Part shown: positions 17,784 through 27,197 of the stretch, piece after piece | Layout: each line of letters starts with the position of its first letter | Numbering within the stretch: the stretch's first letter is position 1 | DNA from: Candidatus Nitrosopumilus sp. | GTDB lineage: Archaea > Thermoproteota > Nitrososphaeria > Nitrososphaerales > Nitrosopumilaceae | DNA: 37,989 nucleotides | Direction of reading: 5' to 3' | NCBI GenBank assembly: GCA_028279625.1 | Contig: JANQNM010000032.1 | Location: 1-37,989 of the forward strand | Position numbers and translations under genes: made by a program | The notes under the pieces: model-generated | Database searches by the model: none | The model's input: the letters and a program-made list of their open reading frames with translations, nothing else | What the model was told of the DNA's origin: nothing

Positions 17784-18443
17784 CTATTGATTTTTTGTAT
17801 GTGAGGCTATTCTTGCTTCACTAGGCCTGTGCTTTCCAGTTACGATATAGTTTATTGCATCACTCATAAACACAGCATGATCACCAATTCTCTCAAGGTA
17901 TCTTAGCAGTAAGGCTTCAGCTAGAGCACATTTTGTATTGTCTGATTCAATGAGTTTGGGCAATCTGTCTTTGTAGATTTGATCAATGACTTTTTCATCT
18001 TCACGGATTTTGGTTGCTTTTCTAACATCAAGTTCAGCAAAGGAGAGAACTGCTTCTTTGATCATGTGTTTTACTTTTTTTGTTGATTCAACCAGAGATG
18101 CATTTGTGCATTCGGATACATCACCAAACAAATCACGAACTTGTGTGATATCGTAAGCATATCTACCAAATCTTGAAAATGCATAAGAAATTTCAGTAGA
18201 AGAACGAATCAGTCTAAAGTCATCTGCTACAGGTTGGAATTTTAATAACATGTCAAATGTCAAATCTTCTACTTCAAAGTATTTTGAGCGAATAGAATCA
18301 GATAATTTCAAAACTTTTTCCATAGTGTTTGTTCCGTCAATATAGGAATCGATTGCCAATGAAATTGATTCAATAACCATATCTCCCATCTCGGCCATAA
18401 TGTAGGAGAGTTTTTGCAAATAGGGGTCGATTAATCTAGTCAT
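17784..18443 (-). CDS. phoU: PhoU phosphate-signalling protein
   Basis: ALLLRYLERIGDHAVFMSDAINYIVTG plus an N-terminal PhoU helical repeat; directly follows pstB. Confidence 0.88.
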   Translation of the reverse strand: MTRLIDPYLQKLSYIMAEMGDMVIESISLAIDSYIDGTNTMEKVLKLSDSIRSKYFEVEDLTFDMLLKFQPVADDFRLIRSSTEISYAFSRFGRYAYDITQVRDLFGDVSECTNASLVESTKKVKHMIKEAVLSFAELDVRKATKIREDEKVIDQIYKDRLPKLIESDNTKCALAEALLLRYLERIGDHAVFMSDAINYIVTGKHRPSEARIASHTKNQ

Positions 18444-19276
18444 TATCCAAACTGACCTTGAACATATTTTGCAGTTAATTCATTTTTAGGATCTGTAAAG
18501 AGTTTCTTTGTTTCTCTAAATTCAATCAAATCACCAAGATACATGAATCCAGTATAATCTGAAACTCTGACTGCTTGCTGCATGTTATGTGTTACAATAA
18601 TGATGGTGTATTCTTTTTTTAATTCTGTAATGGTTTCTTCAATTTTTTGTGTAGCAATAGGATCAAGGGCAGATGCAGGCTCATCCATTAGTAAAACTTC
18701 AGGCTGAATTGCAAGAGCTCTTGCAATACAGAGACGTTGTTGTTGACCTCCAGATAATTCAATTGCAGATTTTTTCAAATCATTTTTTACTTCATCCCAG
18801 AGATACGCCATCTTCAAAGAGTCTTCAACAATTTCATTTAGGATTTTTTTATCTCTGACACCATTTAATTTCAAACCTGCAGTAACGTTGTCATAGATGG
18901 ACATTGTTGGGAAAGGGTTTGGTTTTTGGAAAACCATTCCAACTTTTCTTCTGTGATAAATTGGGTCAATAGATTTGTCATAAAGATCAATATCATCAAT
19001 CATTACTTTTCCTTTGACAGTTGCATTTTTTGTCATGTCATGCATTCTATTCAAACATCTTAGGAAGGTTGTTTTTCCGCATCCTGAAGGACCAATTAAA
19101 GCAGTTACAGATTTATCCTTGAATTTCATTGTTATGTCTTTGACAGCTTCAATTCCATCATAACTAATGGTTACATTTTCTGCAATCATCTTGTATTTTT
19201 CAGAATCAATTGTAGGAGTTGGAGTGGAAGTTACCTGTGTTTCAATATCTGCAGGTTTTGTAGTCAATGCTGTCAA
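18443..19276 (-). CDS. pstB: Phosphate ABC transporter ATPase
   Basis: [83 protein letters not shown]. Confidence 0.96.
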   Translation of the reverse strand: MTALTTKPADIETQVTSTPTPTIDSEKYKMIAENVTISYDGIEAVKDITMKFKDKSVTALIGPSGCGKTTFLRCLNRMHDMTKNATVKGKVMIDDIDLYDKSIDPIYHRRKVGMVFQKPNPFPTMSIYDNVTAGLKLNGVRDKKILNEIVEDSLKMAYLWDEVKNDLKKSAIELSGGQQQRLCIARALAIQPEVLLMDEPASALDPIATQKIEETITELKKEYTIIIVTHNMQQAVRVSDYTGFMYLGDLIEFRETKKLFTDPKNELTAKYVQGQFG

Positions 19277-20205
19277 TTTTTAGCACCAACTCCTTTCTTA
19301 ATTAATTGTCCGAAAAGGCCTTTCTTGTTCTTCCTATTTGCAAAGAAGTATCGAACACCTAGATTGATCGCAAGAATAATGATAATCAAAACAAGAGCAG
19401 AACCCCAACCTTGCAATTGAGCACTATCATATGGAAGCAACGACAGTCTCCAAATTCTAAGAGGTAGTGCATCCATTGGTACGTCCATACTGCTAAAGAA
19501 TTGACTGCTACCAAGAATTGTCATGATAAGAGGAGCAGTTTCACCACCAATTCTTGAAACAGAAAGTAAAATACCAGTAATCATTCCATTTTTTGCAGCT
19601 GAAATTACAATTCTAAATGTGATAACCCATTTTTTGAGACCCAATGCAGTTCCCGCTTCACGATAAGTAACAGGAACCATCTTGAGTGATTCTTCTGTAG
19701 TTCTTGCAACAATTGGGAACATGATTAAAGACAATGCAAAAGCTCCTGCCCAAACTGAAAAGTGACCTAAAATCAATACAATCATCAAAAATGCAAAGAT
19801 TCCAAGAACAATTGATGGGAATTCCATAAAGACATCATTAAAGAATCGAATAGAACGTGCAAGTCTATTATCACCATATTCAGACAAGTAAATTCCTGAC
19901 ATTACACCTATCGGGACTCCAATCAAGCTGGACAGTCCAATAATTATGAGAGTACCTTGAATTGCAGGGCCAATTCCTCCTTCTCCAGAACCAATGGCTC
20001 CAGGTGTTTCAGTTAAGAACTCGTAACTAATTGCTGCAGCACCATTTTTGAAAACTTCAACCAAAATACTTCCAAGAGGAATTATAGCAATAATCACACA
20101 AGCAAAAACTATGATTCTAACCACTTTGTCTACAACTAGTCGTTTCTCAACATTTTGTTTGAATAATGCCCTATACTCTTGACGTCTTTCTTGTTTTGTG
20201 GTCAA
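19273..20205 (-). CDS. pstA: Phosphate ABC transporter permease
   Basis: PstA-type membrane protein: [64 protein letters not shown]. Confidence 0.93.
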   Translation of the reverse strand: MTTKQERRQEYRALFKQNVEKRLVVDKVVRIIVFACVIIAIIPLGSILVEVFKNGAAAISYEFLTETPGAIGSGEGGIGPAIQGTLIIIGLSSLIGVPIGVMSGIYLSEYGDNRLARSIRFFNDVFMEFPSIVLGIFAFLMIVLILGHFSVWAGAFALSLIMFPIVARTTEESLKMVPVTYREAGTALGLKKWVITFRIVISAAKNGMITGILLSVSRIGGETAPLIMTILGSSQFFSSMDVPMDALPLRIWRLSLLPYDSAQLQGWGSALVLIIIILAINLGVRYFFANRKNKKGLFGQLIKKGVGAKN

Positions 20206-21179
20206 TTGTTAATTGCACCCTCCTTAACTTTGAGCATCCTAGTGACCAGAATATGAGCTACAATATTGATTGCAATAGCTATTAACAGTAAAACCAATGC
20301 AACACCTATCAATGCTGGCAGATGAAGTGATGCCGGAGACGCTTCAACAAACTCGTTTGCAATAATACTTGACATTGTTTGACTCGGTTTGAATAATGAT
20401 GAAGGAATTGCTGCAATGCCTGTTGCATTTCCAATAAGCATAGTTACTGCCATTGTTTCACCAACTGCACGACCAAGTCCAAGAATAGATGCACCAATTA
20501 ATCCAGTTTTAGAATAGGGAAAAACTGCAAGTTTGAACATCTCCCATTTTGTTGCACCCAACATGTATGCTGCTTCTTTTTGTTGTTGAGGAACTGCTTT
20601 CATAACTTCTCTTGAAACTGCTGAAACTGTTGGGATAATCATTATAGCTAAAATTACACTTGCAGTGAGAATGTCAAGACCAAATGGAGTTCCAGAAAAT
20701 AACCAAATAGAATCTCCAAATGCATCATGAAGTGGTTTTTCAATCCAATCTTTGAAATAAATTCTAAAAACAAAAAGTCCCCATAGTCCGTAAATTACAC
20801 TTGGGACTGCAGCTAAAAGTTCAACAAGAAAACCTAACGGTCCTCCAATTTTTGCAGGAGCATCAGAAATAAACATTGCAATTCCAATACTTAGTGGAAC
20901 ACCAATCAACATTGCAAGTGCTGCTGTCACTAGAGTTCCAAATATGTATGGTAATACACCAAAAGATTCTCGTCCTTCTACAGCATTCCAATCAGTTTTT
21001 GTGATGAAGGATAATCCATCTTCCTCCCAAATTGGATAAGATTCTGAAAATAATTGAAAAACTAACAAAGCTACCATTACAAGAACATAGACCCCAGCTA
21101 CAGTTGCCCCAATCTTGAAGATTTTATCAGAGATTGGACGTCTGCTTGGCTTTTCAGGCTTTAATCGAGGCCTTGACAT
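20202..21179 (-). CDS. pstC: Phosphate ABC transporter permease
   Basis: PstC-type: VSREVMKAVPQQQKEAAYMLGATKWEMFKLAVFPYSKTGLIGASILGLGRAVGETMAVTMLIGN. Confidence 0.93.
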   Translation of the reverse strand: MSRPRLKPEKPSRRPISDKIFKIGATVAGVYVLVMVALLVFQLFSESYPIWEEDGLSFITKTDWNAVEGRESFGVLPYIFGTLVTAALAMLIGVPLSIGIAMFISDAPAKIGGPLGFLVELLAAVPSVIYGLWGLFVFRIYFKDWIEKPLHDAFGDSIWLFSGTPFGLDILTASVILAIMIIPTVSAVSREVMKAVPQQQKEAAYMLGATKWEMFKLAVFPYSKTGLIGASILGLGRAVGETMAVTMLIGNATGIAAIPSSLFKPSQTMSSIIANEFVEASPASLHLPALIGVALVLLLIAIAINIVAHILVTRMLKVKEGAINN

Positions 21180-21241
21180 GATTTTTGGGCGTGAAAATGG
21201 AGTTATCTAACATGTGATCATATTTTATGAGAAGTTCATAG

Positions 21242-21253
21242 ATCTATATAGAT
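21242..21253. promoter_or_regulatory. Palindromic TATA-like element ATCTATATAGAT between pstC and the divergent AbrB-PhoU gene
   Basis: Perfect 12-nt palindrome containing CTATATAG, about 65 nt from the pstC start. Confidence 0.55.
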
Positions 21254-21254
21254 A

Positions 21255-21272
21255 ATTTACAAAATTGTAAAT
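21255..21272. promoter_or_regulatory. Candidate operator: inverted repeat ATTTACAA-AA-TTGTAAAT
   Basis: Perfect 8-bp arms with a 2-nt spacer in the pstC / AbrB-PhoU divergent intergenic region. Confidence 0.55.
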
Positions 21273-21297
21273 AAGAAAATTTTCTAATGGAAATTAA

Positions 21298-22341
21298 TTG
21301 GAAACATTAGAAAGCTCAAAGCAGACACGAAGAATGCAGCTTAGTGGTGGTTCTACATACATTATTTCTCTTCCAAAAAACTGGATTGAAGAATTAAAGA
21401 TCAAAGTAGGAGAAAATGTAACAATTATCAAAAATTCTAACAAATCATTAACACTTGTACCTCATGAAAAAGATCAGCAAACAGACAAGAGTATTGCGAT
21501 CATTCCTTCTAGTCAAAAGGATTCAGGAGAATCTATTAAAAGAAAAATTATTGCAGCATACCTTGCAGGATACAAAACAATCAAAATCAAAACAAAGGGA
21601 ATGAGAATTCCTTCAGAGCATTCAAGAAGCATTAGAGAATTAGTCAGATCTACAATGATTGGAACAGAGATTGTCGAATCAAGTTCTGAAACAATGATTA
21701 TTCAAATTCTAACTAGATTGCCAGAGTTATCATTTGATACCGCACTCAAGAGAATGTATCTGATGGCAAATAATATGGTAGTCGAATCAATTGAATCACT
21801 TGAAGAGGTAGATGTTACTCATGCCGATGAAGTAGTGAATATGGATGATGAGGTAGATAGGTTTGGTTTGTATATGAGACGTAATTTGGTGTTAGCAGTT
21901 GGCAATGAAAGTGTCTTACAAGATATGGGATTAAGAAAGCCTTCTGACTGTTTGGGATATAGGGCAATAGTATCTAGAATTGAAAGGATTGCAGACCATG
22001 CAAGTCTTATTGCTAAAAGAACAAAATTTGTTGAAGATAAAATTGATTCAAAAATTCTTCTAAAAATAAAAAAATTATCTGAAAAATCACTTGAAGTCTT
22101 TGAGAAATCAATTACTGCAGTTCAAGAGCATGACTTTGAGAAAGGAGAAAAAGTGGCTGAGAAAGTCAGCCAGGTAATTGATGAAGAAAAGCAGATTATG
22201 AGTAAAATCAAGGAAAATGAAAAAAATGCGACTATAATCAGGTTCGTTTTAGAAGATTTGAGAAGGATTGCAGAATATTCATCTGATATTGCTGAAGTTG
22301 CAATTGATGAGAATATTCAAAGTATTATTTCTGAAGAATAA
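21298..22341 (+). CDS. AbrB/SpoVT-type DNA-binding domain fused to PhoU domains (candidate phosphate regulator)
   Basis: N-term MQLSGGSTYIISLPKNWIEELKIKVGENVTIIKNSNKSLTLVP (AbrB/SpoVT swapped hairpin); downstream DCLGYRAIVSRIERIADHASLIAKR and VLEDLRRIAEYSSDIAEVAI PhoU motifs. Listed start is TTG; an ATG 12 codons in is an alternative. Confidence 0.85.
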   Translation: METLESSKQTRRMQLSGGSTYIISLPKNWIEELKIKVGENVTIIKNSNKSLTLVPHEKDQQTDKSIAIIPSSQKDSGESIKRKIIAAYLAGYKTIKIKTKGMRIPSEHSRSIRELVRSTMIGTEIVESSSETMIIQILTRLPELSFDTALKRMYLMANNMVVESIESLEEVDVTHADEVVNMDDEVDRFGLYMRRNLVLAVGNESVLQDMGLRKPSDCLGYRAIVSRIERIADHASLIAKRTKFVEDKIDSKILLKIKKLSEKSLEVFEKSITAVQEHDFEKGEKVAEKVSQVIDEEKQIMSKIKENEKNATIIRFVLEDLRRIAEYSSDIAEVAIDENIQSIISEE

Positions 22342-22390
22342 CATACTATCTTTAGTTTTTTAATAAAAATAAAAGAAAAAGAAAAATGTT

Positions 22391-24052
22391 CTATTGAACG
22401 AAGTTTTCTCCCCAATTTTGGGTGTCTCTAAGATCTAAAGAAGTGATATTCTTTGCCTTTTCTACTACAAACATTGCATCATAGACAGGATTGTTTGGAT
22501 GATATCCTGCACATTCAAAGTCAAATTGATTTTCTAATGCAAATCCTTTGAAGTAGGCTTCTTCTTTGTCACGCTCTGTTGAAACAACATAGTCTGTTAC
22601 TCTGCATTCATTGTAGTTGAAACCTCTAACAACTTGATTTCCAACCATCAATTCAACATCTACTGAGAATAATTCCAAGTTTTGATGTGAACCTGTTTGA
22701 CCTTGAAGTTTTAGGTTTTGGTCTACTGCTTCATACAACAATGGAGTATCACCAACAATTCCAGTTAACTCAAATGTAGGAATGGCACTGAATTGTCTAC
22801 TAACAAATTTTTGGCCAGAAGCCTCATCACTTTTCAACTTGTCATTATTGTCTACAGCTCTTAGTCCTAACACACTTTCTTGTTCAAAGATTGGAAAGTC
22901 AATTACTTCTTGTCCATTTGGAAAAGTAAATGTTGCAACAGCATGAACATCTCCACTTGTTGGGAATTCATGATTTGGTTGCTCATTTGAAATGTATTTT
23001 GTCTTCCAAATTGGAGTATCTCCATACAAATCCATGTAATTGTCATTGATAGGAGAAAGTCCTGAACAGTTAAAGCCAATTTGTTGAACTAAAGCAAATC
23101 CACTTTTTTTGGTAAAACCTTCCTCTTTGTCAGTTTGTGTTGCAATCTCTGTAGAGTCTACACGACAGTCTGTATAATCAAATGCTCTGAGAACTTTATC
23201 ATCTTTTGTAAATTCAACAAGAACATTAAAGTCAACGTTAGAACCATGGGTTGTTCCAGAGACTTTGCGTGATTTATCAACTGCAGCGTGTAACAAAGGA
23301 TGATCTGCAACTACACCTTCAACTAAAAATTGTGCGGAAACGGAATTAGTATCTTCTCCAAATCCTGAAATGGATTCAAAATAAGGAAATTCAATTTTTT
23401 CAATTCCATTACCAAAGTCAAATGTGACATTAGTCCTCACATCATTTGCAAATTTGTAATCCAAAGGAGCAGATTCTGTAAATGTTCTAGTGTTTGCAGA
23501 TTGCCATGAAGTTGTCTCAGCATCCATATTTGGATTTAGACCACTACATCCAAAATCAATTGTATCAATAATTGCAAAACCAGTCTTAGATGAAAGATAT
23601 GCTTCTTGATCATCTAATAGGGTTTCAATTGCATAGTCTTCAATTGAGCAATCATGATAGTTAAATGATTTAATCGTGTCGCCGCCTTTAACAAAATCTA
23701 CATCCACATCAAAATAACGATAGTCATAGTTGAAAGCTGCTGAAGTTTGTAGTCTATATTTGAATGCCTCATCTAATGCTTTATGTAAATGAGGGGCTTC
23801 ACTCAAAACACCTTCTACTGAAAATGAAACTCCAGAATTGTCTGTGACACTTTCACCCATGTTAAAGACAGGGAAATTGTGTACTTCTATACCATCTTTG
23901 AATGTAAATGTAAAGATTGCCTCTACATCTTCTGCCATTTTGTATCCATTGCTTGTTTCAGCAAATGCATTGTCAAGTTGTGAAATAGTTCCAATTGCAA
24001 GAATTGCAATCAAACTAAATGTTGTCGTTGTTATTGCGTTTTTTGTATTCAT
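22391..24052 (-). CDS. Secreted protein with three tandem ~150-170-aa repeats
   Basis: Signal peptide (MNTKNAITTTTFSLIAILAIGTISQLDNAFA) then three copies of the pattern xDVxxxxTFxFxxGxExxxFPxFE ... VEGVxxxxPLLHxAVD ... FxYxDCRVxxYxxxTxxDxEEAYxxKxGFAlxxxidFxCsGLxPN. Confidence 0.85.
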   Translation of the reverse strand: MNTKNAITTTTFSLIAILAIGTISQLDNAFAETSNGYKMAEDVEAIFTFTFKDGIEVHNFPVFNMGESVTDNSGVSFSVEGVLSEAPHLHKALDEAFKYRLQTSAAFNYDYRYFDVDVDFVKGGDTIKSFNYHDCSIEDYAIETLLDDQEAYLSSKTGFAIIDTIDFGCSGLNPNMDAETTSWQSANTRTFTESAPLDYKFANDVRTNVTFDFGNGIEKIEFPYFESISGFGEDTNSVSAQFLVEGVVADHPLLHAAVDKSRKVSGTTHGSNVDFNVLVEFTKDDKVLRAFDYTDCRVDSTEIATQTDKEEGFTKKSGFALVQQIGFNCSGLSPINDNYMDLYGDTPIWKTKYISNEQPNHEFPTSGDVHAVATFTFPNGQEVIDFPIFEQESVLGLRAVDNNDKLKSDEASGQKFVSRQFSAIPTFELTGIVGDTPLLYEAVDQNLKLQGQTGSHQNLELFSVDVELMVGNQVVRGFNYNECRVTDYVVSTERDKEEAYFKGFALENQFDFECAGYHPNNPVYDAMFVVEKAKNITSLDLRDTQNWGENFVQ

Positions 24053-24136
24053 TAAGATTAGAAATTAATTTTCATACTATAAGCTGGATCCTTATTCTCT
24101 CCGTTATCATCATATCAATAGATAGTTCTCGTAATA

Positions 24137-24144
24137 CTATATAG
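24137..24144 (-). promoter_or_regulatory. CTATATAG promoter-type element upstream of the triple-repeat protein
   Basis: Minus-strand context TTTTTTCTATATAGTATTACG, about 85 nt upstream of the ATG at 24052. Confidence 0.5.
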
Positions 24145-24222
24145 AAAAAATAATCTGAAAAAACTTTAGAAATAAAGTAACATCATTTTATTATTAGAAA
24201 AATAAAGTAAAAAGAAGAGAGG

Positions 24223-25476
24223 TTAGACTTTGAGAATTCCTTCTTTAATGAGGAATTGTAGTCCATTGATGTAGTCTTGATCAGTTATCAATCCTTCTGA
24301 CCACCATTTTGCATTATCTCTAATCCATTTTGGAATTTCTAAAGAGCCATCATCTGCGGTTGCCTCATAATTCCATAGAACTTCTCCATCATAGGTTACT
24401 TTGGATAAGCCTTGTTTGCCTAATTCTACTACCTTGTCAGCTAGTGGAACATAGAGTAAACTTGAAGAGTATTCTTGACCATCGGTAATCATCCAGTAAA
24501 TTAAGTGGATTACTGCTTTTGCCTGCTCTTTATTGTCAGTTACTGGTTTTAGATCATCATACACAAGAAGGTATGTGAAACTTGCAAGTGGATATGAATC
24601 TGGACCAGGTGCATTCACTAGAGATACTCCAACCCAACTATCTTCAGCTGCAGGAAGAGTATCTGCCACTCCACTAGATGCAGCAGAGATGCTGTCTAAT
24701 GTAGGTTCAATAAATGCAGTCTTGTCGGCATTTTCGATAAATGCATAGCTCATTCCTGTTTGGAATGCATATGCAAGTTCGATGTAACCAATTGCATATT
24801 CAGTAGATTTGACAATACCAGCAACACCTTCATTTCCTGCTGCAGCAAGACCAGAAGGCCATGGAACAGATTTTCCTTTGCCTATTTGTTCATCCCATGT
24901 TGGGCTAACAACAGATAGATAATCTGTGAAGATGAAAGTGGTTCCTGAACCATCTGATCTGTGAGCTGTTACAATATCTTTGTCAGGTAGATTTACTCCT
25001 GGATTTTCAGCTGCAATTGCAGGATCATTCCATTTTGTAATTTCTCCTAAGAAGATTTTAGCAACAACATCTGCAGTCATTTTAAGTCCTTTATCTGGTA
25101 CTTCAGGGACATTGTATACAAGAACGACACCTCCAATTGATTCAGGGATGTGTAATGTTCCAGTTGCAATTTCTCTTTCTTTTTCACTCATTGGTTTATC
25201 TGATGCTGCAAAGTTTACAGTCTTTTCAATGTGTTGTTTAATTCCACCACCACTTCCAATTGATTGGTAGTTTAGATTTACATTGTTGTATACATTGTTG
25301 TATTCAACTCTCCACAAATCAATTAGTGGGAATGGAAATGTTGCACCAGCACCTGTTAGATTAAATTCAATATTATCTGCAGGTGGGGCTGGCATAGAGT
25401 CGGCGTTTGCGCTTAATGGCGGTACGATAGCAACTAAAGTTGCGATCATCAGTATTGATGTTATCTTTGTTCTCAT
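24223..25476 (-). CDS. pstS: Phosphate-binding protein PstS with an added C-terminal WW-type module
   Basis: GAGATFPFPLIDLWRVEYNNVYNNVNLNYQSIGSGGGIKQ ... AHRSDGSGTTFIFTDYLS; C-term IPKWIRDNAKWWSEGLITDQDYINGLQFLIKEGILKV. Confidence 0.93.
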   Translation of the reverse strand: MRTKITSILMIATLVAIVPPLSANADSMPAPPADNIEFNLTGAGATFPFPLIDLWRVEYNNVYNNVNLNYQSIGSGGGIKQHIEKTVNFAASDKPMSEKEREIATGTLHIPESIGGVVLVYNVPEVPDKGLKMTADVVAKIFLGEITKWNDPAIAAENPGVNLPDKDIVTAHRSDGSGTTFIFTDYLSVVSPTWDEQIGKGKSVPWPSGLAAAGNEGVAGIVKSTEYAIGYIELAYAFQTGMSYAFIENADKTAFIEPTLDSISAASSGVADTLPAAEDSWVGVSLVNAPGPDSYPLASFTYLLVYDDLKPVTDNKEQAKAVIHLIYWMITDGQEYSSSLLYVPLADKVVELGKQGLSKVTYDGEVLWNYEATADDGSLEIPKWIRDNAKWWSEGLITDQDYINGLQFLIKEGILKV

Positions 25477-25549
25477 TGGAGTAACATGTTTTGAAATTTA
25501 TTTACAAATAACAATCATAGATTACGGAAAAACAAGATCACTCTATTGA

Positions 25550-25557
25550 CTATATAG
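25550..25557 (-). promoter_or_regulatory. CTATATAG promoter-type element upstream of pstS
   Basis: Minus-strand context GTTTCTATATAGTCAATAG, about 74 nt upstream of the pstS ATG. Confidence 0.5.
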
Positions 25558-25563
25558 AAACAG

Positions 25564-27129
25564 TTACTCTTCACAATCTATTAGAACATCACTAATAGAA
25601 TAAGGATAACATCGATCAAGATACGTTCCACCATTTAGAATATCAGAACCAGAATGAGAATAGATCACATCAATTCCAGAATTTCCTTTTAGGATGTCAT
25701 TTCCGGAATTTCCTTTAATAGTATCATCTCCTTCATTTCCTGAAATAACATCATCTCCAGGTCCACCATAAATGCAGTCATTTCCCAAACCTCCAGAAAT
25801 AACATCATCTCCAGACAATCCAAATATCAAATCATCATCATCAGTTCCAACCAATACATCATCATCTTCAGTGCCTTCAATCATAGTATATTCAGAGGTA
25901 TTTTTTCCACATGCCATAACATTTACAGTTTGGTAAGTACTAGAAGTATGTCCAGAATTATCAAAAGCAACCCATAGGATATTTGCAATTCCTGGAGAAA
26001 AGAATTCAGGAGCATTGTTAATTATTGCTTTTATTCCATATTCATCAGATGCAGTAGCATTTCCAATATTTACACTAGTTAGTCTATCTGTGGCCTCTAC
26101 AATTAGAGAAGGTGGTGCAATTATTTCGGGTTTGGTTTGATCATGAACTTCTTTCTCAATTATAGGTTCTACATAAAGAGCAGAATTTTCTGATTGTTCA
26201 TAAAATTCTGTTTCAAAAACTCGTATTTTATGACTAGAAGAATCAACTATCAACAACTCGCCATTTATTCCAATTTCGATATCTGAGATTGTTGAAGAGA
26301 AATCAGGATATGGTCCAATTAAGTCAAGAGGAGTTAGTAACAAATCAGAATCAGGAGACAAATGTAAAATCCTACCATTGCCAGAATTTACAACAAATAT
26401 GTCATCATTTGATTCAATTCTTATAGCTTCAGGAGAAAATACATAATCATCATAGTAATATGCAAGAGATTTTAGAAAAACTCCATCTGAGGAAAATTTT
26501 TCAATCTTTCCATTTCCTTTATCAGTTACATAGACATTTCCAGCAGAGTCAATATCAATTCCAATTGGTGTGACAAATTGACCGTCACCTAAACCACTAG
26601 AACCAAAAGAAGACAAAAATTCACCATGAGTTGTGAACATTTGGATTCGTTGATTTCCAGTATCAACAACATAGACGGTTCCATTGTTTATTGCAAGACC
26701 ATTTGGGAAAAATAATTGTCCGTCATAACTTCCCTTCTGACCCCATTCTAAAACAAATTCTCCATCTAAACTAAATTTTTGAATTCTATGAAGATCTCTA
26801 TCAGCTACAAACACAGCATTATCAGTCACAGCAATTCCTGAAGGATAAAAAAATCCGCCTGATTGTTTTCCACTAGTTCCCCAATCAAGTAAATATTCAC
26901 CATTACTTTGGAATTTTTGAATACGTTTTGTGCCTAAATCATTTACATAGACACTTCCATCTTCACCAACACCTATTTGAAGAGGGTTTACAAAATGGCC
27001 GGATTTAGTTCCAAGTGAGCCCCATTCTCCTATCTCTTCATAATTAGTAATTCCAAAGGAATTTTGAGAAAATGTACTAGCTATAAGAAATACTGAAAAT
27101 ACTGCAATCATGAGAAACAGTTTCAACAA
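25564..27129 (-). CDS. Secreted NHL-repeat beta-propeller with HYR-like domain and C-terminal RTX-type Ca-binding repeats
   Basis: Signal peptide; repeated 'iqkFssdGefl..wG..G..dGqf..P.giav....vyV.D..n.RiqkF' NHL blocks; 'PEIIAPPSLIVEATDRLTSVNIGNATASDEYGI' HYR-like; 'GTDDDDLIFGLSGDDVISGGLGNDCIYGGPGDDVISGNEGDDTIKGNSGNDILKGNSG' RTX nonapeptides. Confidence 0.9.
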   Translation of the reverse strand: MLKLFLMIAVFSVFLIASTFSQNSFGITNYEEIGEWGSLGTKSGHFVNPLQIGVGEDGSVYVNDLGTKRIQKFQSNGEYLLDWGTSGKQSGGFFYPSGIAVTDNAVFVADRDLHRIQKFSLDGEFVLEWGQKGSYDGQLFFPNGLAINNGTVYVVDTGNQRIQMFTTHGEFLSSFGSSGLGDGQFVTPIGIDIDSAGNVYVTDKGNGKIEKFSSDGVFLKSLAYYYDDYVFSPEAIRIESNDDIFVVNSGNGRILHLSPDSDLLLTPLDLIGPYPDFSSTISDIEIGINGELLIVDSSSHKIRVFETEFYEQSENSALYVEPIIEKEVHDQTKPEIIAPPSLIVEATDRLTSVNIGNATASDEYGIKAIINNAPEFFSPGIANILWVAFDNSGHTSSTYQTVNVMACGKNTSEYTMIEGTEDDDVLVGTDDDDLIFGLSGDDVISGGLGNDCIYGGPGDDVISGNEGDDTIKGNSGNDILKGNSGIDVIYSHSGSDILNGGTYLDRCYPYSISDVLIDCEE

Positions 27130-27197
27130 TAAAACATTTCAAAATTTGAGAAACATCTCGAGAGTTAGAAAATATTACAATTTTTGTCAACTTTATG

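Noticed and set aside
25600-25900. Tandem repeat DNA near the 3' end of the NHL/RTX gene
   Set aside because: Explained by RTX nonapeptide coding, not a separate element.
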